DNA of 64,000 bases from JAJYSO01 sp964579505 (GTDB taxonomy: Bacteria; Bacteroidota; Bacteroidia; Flavobacteriales; Flavobacteriaceae). Positions within the stretch are counted from its first letter, which is position 1; each line of letters starts with the position of its first letter. Where the stretch lies: assembly GCA_964579505.1 (NCBI GenBank), contig CAZOGC010000010.1, forward strand, positions 1 to 64,000. Direction: 5' to 3'. The position numbers and the translations under genes are program-made. Under the pieces are notes generated by a model, which saw only the letters and a program-made list of their open reading frames with translations, had not been told where the DNA came from and did not search any database. Below, one piece after another: positions 37,595 through 46,737 of the stretch.

Positions 37595-38623
37595 TTAAGA
37601 ATATAATTCTTGGTGTTTGGCATAATTGCGCCATTTTTCAATACAAGCTTGCATATCATTCGGAATAGGCGAATCAAAATCCATCCATTTTTTAGTTACC
37701 GGATGTTCAAAACCTAATGTTTTAGCGTGCAAAGCTTGTCGGGGTAATATTTTAAAACAGTTTTCTACAAACTGTTTGTATTTTGTAAAAGTGGTTCCTT
37801 TTAAAATTTTATCACCTCCATAACGTTCATCATTAAAAAGCGTGTGCCCTATGTGTTTCATATGCACTCTAATTTGGTGGGTACGGCCGGTTTCTAACCG
37901 ACATGACACTAAGGTAACATACCCAAAACGTTCTAGCACTTTATAATGTGTTACTGCATGCTTTCCTTTTTCTTCATCTTCTTCTTCAAAGACAATTTGT
38001 TGTAACCTGTTTTTAGGATTCCGGCCAATATTTCCTTCTACCGTGCCTTCTTCTTCGTCTATATTTCCCCACACCAAAGCAATATATTCTCGCTTACTCG
38101 TTTTATGAAAAAATTGCGCCGCTAAATAAGTCATGGCTTGTTCTGTTTTTGCTACTACCAACAGCCCGCTGGTGTCTTTGTCAATTCGGTGCACTAAACC
38201 CGGCCTATCAGAAGAGTTTTTTGGTAAATTTTCAAAGTGATAAACCAGCGCATTTATCATCGTTCCCGAATAATTTCCATGTCCGGGGTGAACCACCATC
38301 CCCGCCGGTTTATTAACGACCAGTAAAGCATCATCTTCGTACACAATGTTTAACGGAATGTCTTCAGGAACCAATAGATTTTCATAGGGTGGATGCGCAA
38401 ATTTCACACGTATCTCATCTCCGGGTTTTACCTTGTAATTGGGCTTAACCGGTTGGTCGTTTACAAAAACGTATCCGTCTTTGGCGGCATTTTGAATTTT
38501 GTTTCGCGTAGCATTTTCAATAAAATTCATCAAGAATTTATCAATGCGCAGTGGCTCTTGCCCTTTATCTGCTACAAAATGATAATGTTCGTACAGAGTT
38601 TCTTCTTCCGGGTTTTCACTCAT
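37595..38623 (-). CDS. rluD: RluA-family 23S rRNA pseudouridine synthase
   Basis: Protein of 342 residues. An S4 RNA-binding domain occupies about 25-75 (RIDKFLMNF...). The synthase core has HRIDKDTSG at 145-153 with catalytic D148. This order and length match RluD, which makes pseudouridines in helix 69 of 23S rRNA. RluC or RluA cannot be excluded on sequence alone. It is 8 bases after the PASTA protein gene, so the two are co-transcribed, and the group sits opposite ddl, an arrangement common in Bacteroidota. Confidence 0.88.
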   Translation of the reverse strand: MSENPEEETLYEHYHFVADKGQEPLRIDKFLMNFIENATRNKIQNAAKDGYVFVNDQPVKPNYKVKPGDEIRVKFAHPPYENLLVPEDIPLNIVYEDDALLVVNKPAGMVVHPGHGNYSGTMINALVYHFENLPKNSSDRPGLVHRIDKDTSGLLVVAKTEQAMTYLAAQFFHKTSKREYIALVWGNIDEEEGTVEGNIGRNPKNRLQQIVFEEEDEEKGKHAVTHYKVLERFGYVTLVSCRLETGRTHQIRVHMKHIGHTLFNDERYGGDKILKGTTFTKYKQFVENCFKILPRQALHAKTLGFEHPVTKKWMDFDSPIPNDMQACIEKWRNYAKHQELYS

Positions 38624-38631
38624 CTCTATCG

Positions 38632-39222
38632 TTATTCGGTCTTCAAGGTATCTGACTCAGCAGGTGCCGGCGCTCTTCCTCCACTTCCTAATACCAAGTT
38701 AATGGTGGTTGTTTTCATTACCTTATCACCCGGCATAATTTCTTTTCCGTTAGCCCACAATTCAAGTACCACATCACGAGCAATATCGGGTTTATACGTA
38801 ATATCACCTATTTTAAAACCCATTGATTGCAAAGTAGGGATGACTTGCCTTTTGGTATGACGAATTAAATCAGGGATTTCAATTTTAGGATAACCGGAAG
38901 GGTTTAATTTTAAATAAATTCTTCGGTCTTCTTTAACGTGATGCCCGGGTTTAGGATTCTGTTCAATAACCGAGTATTTAGGATATTTAGGATTATAATT
39001 GGCAGAATCTATCACCTCATAGCGCAAATGCATCTCATCTAATTTTTGTGATACACTATCTAACGTTAGCCCCGTAAGGTTGGGAGTAACAATATATTCA
39101 CCGTGATGCGTTTCTACATTTAGCCACTTCAGTGCCAAGAAAATGAGCACAACGGTAATAATGATTGCCAAAAGGACTTGAATCCAGAAGGTCTTGCTGG
39201 TAACAAATTTAAAAAAGTTCAT
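38632..39222 (-). CDS. Membrane-anchored PASTA-domain protein
   Basis: Protein of 196 residues with one N-terminal membrane segment (about 13-31) and two PASTA repeats (about 43-113 and 114-185), including the conserved VIEQNPKPG and GKEIMPGDKV turns. PASTA domains bind peptidoglycan or beta-lactams in penicillin-binding proteins and Ser/Thr kinases, but here neither a kinase nor a transpeptidase domain is attached. It faces away from ddl, whose product makes peptidoglycan dipeptide, so a cell-wall role is inferred. TATCTTTG at 39250-39243 is a possible -7 element. Confidence 0.85.
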   Translation of the reverse strand: MNFFKFVTSKTFWIQVLLAIIITVVLIFLALKWLNVETHHGEYIVTPNLTGLTLDSVSQKLDEMHLRYEVIDSANYNPKYPKYSVIEQNPKPGHHVKEDRRIYLKLNPSGYPKIEIPDLIRHTKRQVIPTLQSMGFKIGDITYKPDIARDVVLELWANGKEIMPGDKVMKTTTINLVLGSGGRAPAPAESDTLKTE

Positions 39223-39237
39223 GTTTTGTCAAAATTC

Positions 39238-39270
39238 TTGGACAAAGATAAAAAAACACGTGTATTTTTG
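39238..39270 (+). promoter_or_regulatory. ddl promoter
   Basis: TTG (39238-39240), 22 bases, then TATTTTTG (39263-39270), the Bacteroidota consensus. It overlaps the candidate -7 element of the divergent PASTA gene, so the two transcripts share the control region. Confidence 0.55.
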
Positions 39271-39323
39271 TTGTGATGAGTCATCTGTTATTTTAAAACG
39301 TAAAATAAACCTATTTATTTGTC

Positions 39324-40307
39324 ATGAAAAAAATAATTGCAGTTGCCATGGGCGGGTACTCTAGTGAGTATGAGATTTCTATTCAGAGTGGGGCCTTTAT
39401 CTGCCAAAAACTAGACCGAAATTTGTTTGAGGTATACAAAGCCTATCTCTTAAAAGACAACTGGTATGTAGTAGACGAAAAAGGAGAAAAATACCCTTTG
39501 CAACAAGGTGATTTTTCTGTTGAAATTACCGGAAAGAAGATACAATTTGATTGTGTTTTCAATATGATTCATGGCAACCCCGGAGAAAACGGACTCTTAC
39601 AGGGCTATTTACAAACCCTAAAAATACCGCAAACTTCTAGTGATTTTTACCCGGCAGCGCTAACCTTTAACAAAAGAGATTGTATTAGTGTACTGCGTAA
39701 TTACGGCATCCTTACCGCTATAAATTTCCCCTTGCAAAAAGGAGATGCCATAGATGAAGACGCTATTTTAAAAAAAGTAGGGCTACCCTGTTTTGTAAAA
39801 GCCAACTGCGGCGGAAGCAGTTTCGGCATTACCAAAGTAAAGGAAAAAAGTCAATTACGAGCCGCTATTCACCATGCCTTTGCCGAAGATGACGAAGTTA
39901 TTATTGAATCTTTTCTAAAAGGCACTGAGGTAGATGTTGGAGTTATCTCTTATCAAGGAAAAATACAAGCGTTACCGGTAACTGAAATTGTTTCTGAAAA
40001 CGAGTTTTTTGATTACAACGCTAAATATTTAGGGCAATCACAAGAAATTACTCCCGCACACATCTCTGCCGAAAAAACACAAGCCGTACAAGAAGCCACC
40101 AAACGTATTTTTAAATTGTTAAATTTAAAAGGCTTTGCCCGTGCTGAATTTATTTTTCACAACGATCAACCACATTTTATAGAAATTAATACAATCCCCG
40201 GGATGAGCGCCGCCAGTATTGTACCACAACAATTAAAAGCAGCCGGTATTTCTTATACCGCCTTCTTTACGGACATAATTGAAGCAGCTATTACACAAAA
40301 TGCTTAA
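39324..40307 (+). CDS. ddl: D-alanine--D-alanine ligase
   Basis: ATP-grasp ligase of 327 residues that makes the D-Ala-D-Ala dipeptide of peptidoglycan. Features: N-terminal MGGYSSEYEISIQSG, KANCGGSSFGI for ATP binding, EVDVGV, and the C-terminal metal-binding EFIF...FIEINTIPGMS. The EINTIPGMS signature separates Ddl from other ATP-grasp enzymes. It leads a rightward run to coaD, a small membrane protein, an aminotransferase and murB, which groups two cell-wall precursor enzymes. Confidence 0.95.
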   Translation: MKKIIAVAMGGYSSEYEISIQSGAFICQKLDRNLFEVYKAYLLKDNWYVVDEKGEKYPLQQGDFSVEITGKKIQFDCVFNMIHGNPGENGLLQGYLQTLKIPQTSSDFYPAALTFNKRDCISVLRNYGILTAINFPLQKGDAIDEDAILKKVGLPCFVKANCGGSSFGITKVKEKSQLRAAIHHAFAEDDEVIIESFLKGTEVDVGVISYQGKIQALPVTEIVSENEFFDYNAKYLGQSQEITPAHISAEKTQAVQEATKRIFKLLNLKGFARAEFIFHNDQPHFIEINTIPGMSAASIVPQQLKAAGISYTAFFTDIIEAAITQNA

Positions 40308-40346
40308 TTTTTATTAACTTAACCCACCACAATCAAATTTTACCTT

Positions 40347-40808
40347 ATGAAAAGAGCAGTTTTTCCCGGTTCTTTTGATCCTATTACCCTAGGACATTTC
40401 GATATTATTAAACGTGGATTGGGTCTCTTTGATGAGATTATTTTGGGTATTGGCGTTAATGCCGATAAAAAATATATGTTTAGTCTGGCGCAACGCAAAA
40501 AATTTTTAGAAGATACTTTTAGAAGTGAACCCAAGATAAAAATAAAGACGTATAGTGGATTAACGGTCAATTTTTGCAAACAAGAAAATGCCAATTTTAT
40601 CTTACGCGGTCTGCGTAACCCGGCTGATTTTGGGTTTGAAAAAGCCATTGCCCATACCAACCGAACACTAGCCGAAATTGAAACCATCTTCTTATTAACC
40701 TCTAGCGGAAAAAGTTATATTTCTTCTTCTATTGTGCGTGATGTTATCAGGAATAAAGGCGATTATACCTCTTTGGTACCACAAGCCGTTAGAATTGCAG
40801 AAGATTAA
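40347..40808 (+). CDS. coaD: Pantetheine-phosphate adenylyltransferase
   Basis: Nucleotidyltransferase of 153 residues catalysing the penultimate step of coenzyme A synthesis. The TxGH motif is T14-L-G-H17 in FDPITLGHFD, and ISSSIVRD near the C-terminus binds ATP. Length is normal for CoaD. It follows ddl after 39 bases on the same strand. Confidence 0.95.
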   Translation: MKRAVFPGSFDPITLGHFDIIKRGLGLFDEIILGIGVNADKKYMFSLAQRKKFLEDTFRSEPKIKIKTYSGLTVNFCKQENANFILRGLRNPADFGFEKAIAHTNRTLAEIETIFLLTSSGKSYISSSIVRDVIRNKGDYTSLVPQAVRIAED

Positions 40809-40871
40809 CAGCAAAAAACACGCAAAGCCTCGTATTTTATGTAATTTTGCCACCTGAAAAACGAGAAGAAG

Positions 40872-41150
40872 ATGAAAATTGGCAAAAGTTGGGTAACACA
40901 TATACTCATCAGAATTGTTTTTATTCTTTTATTTACAACCATTATTTATTTTGTTTTTGGCGGAAAAGATGCTCCCAAAACTAGCGCCGGACTACCAGTA
41001 ACTTCTATGATTGTCATTCCCATCTTTTTAGTAGTTCTCTTTGGAGAGGCTTTCAATCTCTTCAGAAAAAGACAAATGGACAAAGTTTTTTGTAACCTCG
41101 TCCTTGTTTTATTGGTTGTTTTTTCAGCATTCTTTGTTATTACCGGATAA
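40872..41150 (+). CDS. Small three-helix membrane protein of unknown function
   Basis: Hydrophobic protein of 92 residues with segments near 13-29, 44-60 and 73-90, separated by short charged loops (GGKDAPK; RKRQMDK). I do not recognise the family. It is preceded by TAATTTTG at 40842-40849, a -7-like element 22 bases before the ATG, but a matched TTG is absent. It lies between coaD and an aminotransferase gene. The start ATG and the clear hydrophobic pattern argue for a real gene. Confidence 0.6.
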   Translation: MKIGKSWVTHILIRIVFILLFTTIIYFVFGGKDAPKTSAGLPVTSMIVIPIFLVVLFGEAFNLFRKRQMDKVFCNLVLVLLVVFSAFFVITG

Positions 41151-41226
41151 AACCCCTTAAAATTTAGACTATAAAAGTGCTTTTAAAACCGGATATTTAT
41201 TCGGAAATTCGCCCTAAAATTTAGGT

Positions 41227-42459
41227 ATGCTTTCAATTTCTAAAAAAGGGCAGCAAATGCCGGCTTCCCCTATTCGAAAACTCAATCCTTTTGCGGACAA
41301 GGCACGTCGGCAAGGAAAACAAATATATCACTTAAACATTGGTCAGCCCGATATAGAAACTCCTGAAGTAGCTTTAGAAGCGGTTAGACATAACCACTTA
41401 AAAATTTTGTCGTACAGCCCTTCTGCCGGATTTGAAAGCTATCGCGAAAAATTAGCTGCATTTTATAGAGAACGTTCAGAAATTCCGGTACAAACAGAAG
41501 ATATTCTGATTACCACCGGTGGATCTGAAGCTTTACTGTTTACCATGGCTGCCATTTGTGATAAAGATGATGAGGTTATTATTCCGGAGCCTTTTTATGC
41601 AAACTACAATGGTTTTTCACATTTTGTAGATGCCACTATAAAACCTATAAAAGCAACGATTAATAATAATTTTGCACTTCCGCCAATTGCAGAATTCGAA
41701 AAATTGATTTCCGCTAAAACCAAAGCTATTCTTATTTGCAATCCCGGAAACCCTACCGGCTATCTTTATACGAAAGAAGAAATTAAACAGCTGGCCAAAT
41801 TGGTAAAAAAACACGACCTATATTTAATTGCAGATGAAGTGTACCGGGAGTTTACGTATGACGGAGCTACCCATTACTCTATTTTAAAAGAAAAAGGAAT
41901 AGAACAAAATGCTATTATGATAGATTCTGTGTCAAAACGTTTTAGCATGTGTGGAGCGCGCATTGGTTGCATTGTAACAAAAAATCAAGATATATTGGCT
42001 ACCGCGATGAAGTTTGCCCAAGCGCGTTTAAGTCCACCGAGCTTTGAACAAATTGCCAGTGAAGCGGCGTTGAGTACACCTCAGTCTTATTTTGATGCCG
42101 TAAAAGAAGAATATGTGTCCCGGCGAAATGCCTTAATAAAAGCACTAAAAGAAATTTCGGGGGTAACGGTGGCAGAACCTCGCGGCGCTTTTTATTGTAT
42201 AGCCGAACTACCGATAGACGATGCAGAAGATTTTGCCAAATGGCTGTTAGAACACTTTCAAGTAAATCGCGAAACGGTAATGGTAGCACCGGCAGCCGGC
42301 TTCTACTCTACCCCTAACACCGGAAAAAGCCAGGTGCGTATTGCTTACGTATTGAAAAAAGAAAAATTGTTAAAAGCCGTTCATATCTTAAAAGAAGGAT
42401 TAAACGTATATCAAAAAGCTCATGGAATTAAAGCTGAATCAATCGCTGAAAGCCTATAA
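41227..42459 (+). CDS. Class I/II PLP-dependent aminotransferase
   Basis: Fold-type I aminotransferase of 410 residues, close to aspartate/aromatic aminotransferases. Motifs: NPGNPTG at 172-178, D203 and Y206 (ADEVY), PLP lysine K237 in SVSKRFS, and the C-terminal arginine region (VRIAYV). The amino-acid substrate is not clear from sequence. The 3' end overlaps murB by 38 bases in another frame, so expression of the two is coupled. Confidence 0.88.
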   Translation: MLSISKKGQQMPASPIRKLNPFADKARRQGKQIYHLNIGQPDIETPEVALEAVRHNHLKILSYSPSAGFESYREKLAAFYRERSEIPVQTEDILITTGGSEALLFTMAAICDKDDEVIIPEPFYANYNGFSHFVDATIKPIKATINNNFALPPIAEFEKLISAKTKAILICNPGNPTGYLYTKEEIKQLAKLVKKHDLYLIADEVYREFTYDGATHYSILKEKGIEQNAIMIDSVSKRFSMCGARIGCIVTKNQDILATAMKFAQARLSPPSFEQIASEAALSTPQSYFDAVKEEYVSRRNALIKALKEISGVTVAEPRGAFYCIAELPIDDAEDFAKWLLEHFQVNRETVMVAPAAGFYSTPNTGKSQVRIAYVLKKEKLLKAVHILKEGLNVYQKAHGIKAESIAESL

Positions 42460-43438
42460 TACCTTCGGATTTGACGTTCGAGCCAAACAATATTTTTTGA
42501 TTAATACCAAAGAAGAGCTCGTTAAAGTTTTAAAGAAGTGTTATGCCGATGAGCTCTTTATCTTGGGGGGTGGAAGTAATATTTTATTGGCACAAAACAT
42601 AGCTAAAACCGTACTTCACATCAATCTAAAAGGAATACGGGTACGCAATGAAAACAAAAACAGCGTTCTTGTTGAAGCTAAGGCCGGAGAAAACTGGCAT
42701 CAGTTTGTACGGTATTGTATTGAACACAATTATGGCGGGTTAGAAAATTTATCGTTTATTCCCGGCAATGTGGGCACCACTCCTATACAAAATATTGGCG
42801 CTTACGGAATTGAGATGCAAGATACCTTTGTAGAGTGCGAAGCCATTAATCGGCAAACGCTAGAGTGTCGCACTTTTACCAAAGAAGAATGTCATTTTGG
42901 GTACAGAGATTCGGTTTTTAAAAATCGGTACAAAAACCAATATGTCATTACCAGCGTTACCTTTAAATTATCCAAAAAAAACCATCAGCTACATACTGAT
43001 TACGGCAGTATTCAAGAAGAATTGACCGCCATGAAGATTGAATACCCAACTATTGCCGACGTGTCTGATGCGGTAATTCATATTCGTCAAAAAAAATTAC
43101 CGGATCCCCGAAAACTTGGTAACAGTGGAAGCTTTTTTAAAAATCCGATTATAGATAAAGAAAAGTTTGAAACGGTACAAAAACAACACCCTTCTATTCG
43201 ATTTTATAAGGTAAACGAAAATCAATACAAGATTCCGGCCGGGTGGCTTATTGATCAAGCCGGACTAAAAGGTTATCGCGAAGGTGATGCCGGCGTACAC
43301 GAACATCAGGCGTTGGTTTTAGTAAATTATGGCAAAGCTACCGGGCAAGATATATTGCACCTGGCTCATAAAATTCAGAAAAAGATAAAAGAAATCTATA
43401 ACCTCTCTTTAGAAATGGAGGTAAATGTTATTCAGTAA
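42422..43438 (+). CDS. murB: UDP-N-acetylmuramate dehydrogenase (UDP-GlcNAc-enolpyruvate reductase)
   Basis: FAD enzyme of 338 residues that reduces UDP-GlcNAc-enolpyruvate to UDP-MurNAc. FAD-binding motifs: LGGGSNILL near 50 and IPGNVGTTPIQNIGAYG; C-terminal catalytic part GNSGSFFKNP and the AGLKGYREGDAGVHEHQAL region. This is the longer type I MurB. Its ATG at 42422 is inside the end of the upstream aminotransferase gene (38-base overlap). Convergent lplA follows. Confidence 0.94.
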   Translation: MELKLNQSLKAYNTFGFDVRAKQYFLINTKEELVKVLKKCYADELFILGGGSNILLAQNIAKTVLHINLKGIRVRNENKNSVLVEAKAGENWHQFVRYCIEHNYGGLENLSFIPGNVGTTPIQNIGAYGIEMQDTFVECEAINRQTLECRTFTKEECHFGYRDSVFKNRYKNQYVITSVTFKLSKKNHQLHTDYGSIQEELTAMKIEYPTIADVSDAVIHIRQKKLPDPRKLGNSGSFFKNPIIDKEKFETVQKQHPSIRFYKVNENQYKIPAGWLIDQAGLKGYREGDAGVHEHQALVLVNYGKATGQDILHLAHKIQKKIKEIYNLSLEMEVNVIQ

Positions 43439-43475
43439 ACAGTTGTCAATACGTTTAAAGCAGCGTTTTTATTTC

Positions 43476-44483
43476 TCATAGTTCATCCGGGCCATAAACC
43501 AAGTTGATAAAATCTTGCTTTTCTATTTGCCCAAAATAGGTGTATAAATCAAATTTTTCTAAAGCTTGGGTAATGTCTTTTTTGTCATAGCGCACTCCAT
43601 GTAAAGCCTCTTCAATATCTTGCACCGGGTCTTTTCCAAAAAAGTCGCCATAAATTTTCACGTAATCTATCAACCCTCCTTTTTTTACTTTTATGCGCAA
43701 GTCTATGATTCCGGAAGGAAAACGCTTGGTACGTTGCAAATCAAACTTAGGTGATTTACCGTAATTCCAATCCCAATTAGCATATTTTTCTGCTTGTAGT
43801 TTACGAATACCCTCCCAATCTTTTTCTGTTAATTTATAAGTTGTCAAATCGGGGTTTTCAGCACGTATTCCGTCTAAAATTTTATCGCGAAGCTCTTTTG
43901 TTGAAATGGGTTTGTCCATAAACTCGGCAATATTTGCTACACGAGCTCTAGCCGATTTATGCCCCTTCGATTTTATCTTCGTCATTTTAACTGTTAGCGC
44001 CTTGGTTACTTCATTTAAATCACTATTAAGCAGTAAAGTACCATGATTAAACATGCGTTTTACCGAAGAAAATTGGGCATTTCCTGATATTTTTTTATCG
44101 TGTACCACAATATCATTTCTACCCTTCATCTCGGCTGGCACTCCTATTTCATTTAATATTTTTACGATGGGTTGTGTAAACTGCTTAAAATTATTCAATT
44201 TGGTGCGGTCATAATCGGTCATAAAACTGTAATTCAGGTTTCCCAAATCGTGGTAAACCGCCCCACCACCTGAAATACGACGCACTACATGAATGTGGTT
44301 GGCTTCTACATATTCTTGGTCGATTTCTTCTAGTGTATTTTGATTTCTTCCTATAATGATAGAGGGTTCGTTGATATAAAACAACACACAGTCGTTACCT
44401 TCCGGAAAATTACGGATGCAGTATTCTTCTATGGCCAAATTTGTTTTCGGGTCTGTAATACCTTCGTTATCTATGTAGAGCAT
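43476..44483 (-). CDS. lplA: Lipoate-protein ligase A
   Basis: Protein of 335 residues that attaches lipoate to 2-oxoacid dehydrogenase or GcvH lipoyl domains using ATP. Motifs: RNQNTLEEID, VRRISGGGAVYHDLGNLNYSF with the RRxSGGGAVxHD loop, and KISGNAQFS containing the reactive lysine region. The C-terminal accessory domain is present (about 250-335), as in full-length LplA. A single-gene unit; a TATTTTTG at 44507-44500 lies just before it. Confidence 0.93.
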   Translation of the reverse strand: MLYIDNEGITDPKTNLAIEEYCIRNFPEGNDCVLFYINEPSIIIGRNQNTLEEIDQEYVEANHIHVVRRISGGGAVYHDLGNLNYSFMTDYDRTKLNNFKQFTQPIVKILNEIGVPAEMKGRNDIVVHDKKISGNAQFSSVKRMFNHGTLLLNSDLNEVTKALTVKMTKIKSKGHKSARARVANIAEFMDKPISTKELRDKILDGIRAENPDLTTYKLTEKDWEGIRKLQAEKYANWDWNYGKSPKFDLQRTKRFPSGIIDLRIKVKKGGLIDYVKIYGDFFGKDPVQDIEEALHGVRYDKKDITQALEKFDLYTYFGQIEKQDFINLVYGPDEL

Positions 44484-44568
44484 ACGTGAATATTTATTTC
44501 AAAAATAATCAATATTTAAAAATTAATCTAACTGAAAATAAGATTATTCATCGATGATTGCTTGCTTT

Positions 44569-46626
44569 TTATTCGGGGTATTCTACCCGCAAATGGTAGA
44601 TGTTGTTGAGCTTGCGCTTCAGAATTTTTTTAACCGTTTGTATTTCTTTAAAGGTAATACTGGCATTTAAAAATTGTCCTTCCTCGATTTGTTTGTCTAT
44701 AATTTTCTCCACAAACTCGTCAATTTTTTTAGCGGTAGGTAATTTTAAACTTTTACTAGCCGCTTCTACACTGTCACTCATCATCAAAATAGCCGTCTCT
44801 TTGCTAAAAGGCATAGGACCCGGATATTTATAATCTTTAATATTTACCTCCTCTCCTGTAAGTTTAGCCTCTTCTTGAGCCTTTTTGTAAAAATAATAAA
44901 CCGTAGTGGTACCGTGGTGTGTACGTATAAAATCAATGATACGATCGGGCAAGTTGTTGTTCTTGGCCATTTCTATACCCAATATCACATGATTAATAAT
45001 GATTTCTGCACTTTCTTGCGGTTTCATATCATCGTGCGGGTTTACTGAAGTGACCTGATTTTCAGTAAAAAAAGTGGGGTTAATCATTTTTCCTATATCG
45101 TGGTGTAGTGCTCCTACCCTAACCAACATGGCATTTGCGCCAATTTCGTTAGCCGCTGCTTCTGCCAAATTGGCTACGTTAAGGCTGTGATGAAAAGTAC
45201 CCGGCGCTTTGTTAGACAGTTCTTTTAATAATTTTGAATTGGTATTAGACAATTCTAAAAGTGACATATCTGAAATCAACCCAAACATTTTTTCGTAGGC
45301 ATAAATTAGCGGAAGCACAAACAGGGTTACAATACCATTAATAATAAACATCAAAACGGTTAAACTTTGAATGCCATTAAAACTTCCTTCTTGAACCACC
45401 GTAAAGGCAAAATAGGCTACCACATACACCAACGTAATCTTTCCTACCGAAATAAACAGGTTGGCTCTTTTATACATCTCAGAAAAACTGATAATAGTTA
45501 CGATACCGGCTACAATCTGCAAAAACATAAACTCATAGCTATTCGGAACAATAAACCCGAGTATCAATACCGTAATAATGTGTACAAACAACCCCAACCG
45601 CGTATCAAAAAACGCTTTTAAAGTAATGGGTAAAATGCAGATAGGTACCGCATAAATGTAGTTAGAATTCACCTTCATTACGCCCACCATTAAAGCTACT
45701 ACCAAGATGATATTAAAGAAAATGAACGTTATTTTTTTGTTGTTTTCATAAATCTCAGTACAATATTTCTTCACAAACAAAAACAACATAAACAACGCCA
45801 ATGCCACTAACAGTGCATACCCCACAATAATGATATAATAACTGGTGGCACTCCACACATTAGATTGGTATTCTTGTTTAAGCGAGTTGAGGATTTCTAG
45901 TTTAGAGTTATCAACCACCTCTCCTTTGCTAATAATGCGACTTCCTTGCGACACAAACCCTTTGGTATAAGAGAGTTTTGCCAATTTAGATTGAAGGTCT
46001 TTTTTAGTTAAGTCTTCATTTAAAGAGACATTGGGCTGCACCACATCAAAAAATAATTGACGTAGTTGGGCTTCGTAATTTTGCAACCCTGCTTTTTTGG
46101 CTTGTGTGGCAACATAGATGCCCAGTGTGTTATATTTAAAGAAGTTTCTATATACAAATTGTTCGGCTTCATTTCCTTTTTTTAGATAAACAATCTGATT
46201 TTCATTAAAATACGAATGTGGTTGAATAACCCCATCGGCATAAATAGCTGTCAACGTCTTTTTTGAAAATTTAATCAACTTTAACCCGGAAACCCGCATA
46301 ATACTGTCGCCAAATACACGACTCAATTCTCGGCTAAGCTGTGCTTTAGCCGTGTCAGCTATACGCGTTTCGTAATCAAAAAAAGGAGCATGATTCTCTT
46401 TAATTTGCTTTTTTTCTTGCTTAATCTCCGCATCACTTTTCTTAATAGCAAAATCAAAAGGAGCATAAAGTGTCTCGTATTGCCATGGTTTTCCTTTGGT
46501 AAACTCATATTTAAATTGGCTACCCTTCGGAAACAAATACACAATAATGCCCGCCACAATAATAAACAAGAAGACCTTATAGATTGTGTCTTGATATTTG
46601 TAAATCTTATCAATAAATTTGCTCAT
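44569..46626 (-). CDS. 7TM receptor with intracellular HD hydrolase (PgpH-like)
   Basis: Protein of 685 residues of the 7TMR-HD family. A short membrane anchor (about 17-31) is followed by an extracellular 7TMR-HDED region, a seven-helix membrane part (about 260-430), and a cytoplasmic HD domain with HHDIGKM near 505-512. PgpH-type members hydrolyse the second messenger c-di-AMP. That substrate is the best guess, but no diadenylate cyclase is in the window. A good promoter lies at 46644-46676. It is divergent from the thiolase gene. Confidence 0.87.
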   Translation of the reverse strand: MSKFIDKIYKYQDTIYKVFLFIIVAGIIVYLFPKGSQFKYEFTKGKPWQYETLYAPFDFAIKKSDAEIKQEKKQIKENHAPFFDYETRIADTAKAQLSRELSRVFGDSIMRVSGLKLIKFSKKTLTAIYADGVIQPHSYFNENQIVYLKKGNEAEQFVYRNFFKYNTLGIYVATQAKKAGLQNYEAQLRQLFFDVVQPNVSLNEDLTKKDLQSKLAKLSYTKGFVSQGSRIISKGEVVDNSKLEILNSLKQEYQSNVWSATSYYIIIVGYALLVALALFMLFLFVKKYCTEIYENNKKITFIFFNIILVVALMVGVMKVNSNYIYAVPICILPITLKAFFDTRLGLFVHIITVLILGFIVPNSYEFMFLQIVAGIVTIISFSEMYKRANLFISVGKITLVYVVAYFAFTVVQEGSFNGIQSLTVLMFIINGIVTLFVLPLIYAYEKMFGLISDMSLLELSNTNSKLLKELSNKAPGTFHHSLNVANLAEAAANEIGANAMLVRVGALHHDIGKMINPTFFTENQVTSVNPHDDMKPQESAEIIINHVILGIEMAKNNNLPDRIIDFIRTHHGTTTVYYFYKKAQEEAKLTGEEVNIKDYKYPGPMPFSKETAILMMSDSVEAASKSLKLPTAKKIDEFVEKIIDKQIEEGQFLNASITFKEIQTVKKILKRKLNNIYHLRVEYPE

Positions 46627-46643
46627 GTCATTTTCTTGACCAC

Positions 46644-46676
46644 CAAAAATACTAAAAAATAAGTGTCAATTCACAA
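46644..46676 (-). promoter_or_regulatory. Promoter of the 7TM-HD gene
   Basis: On the minus strand TTG (46676-46674), 22 bases, then TATTTTTG (46651-46644) gives a full match to the Bacteroidota consensus, ending 17 bases before the ATG. Confidence 0.55.
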
Positions 46677-46737
46677 ACTTATTCAGAGTCCCCAATTATT
46701 TCATTAAATTCGCAAAACATTTAAAATAACGATTATT

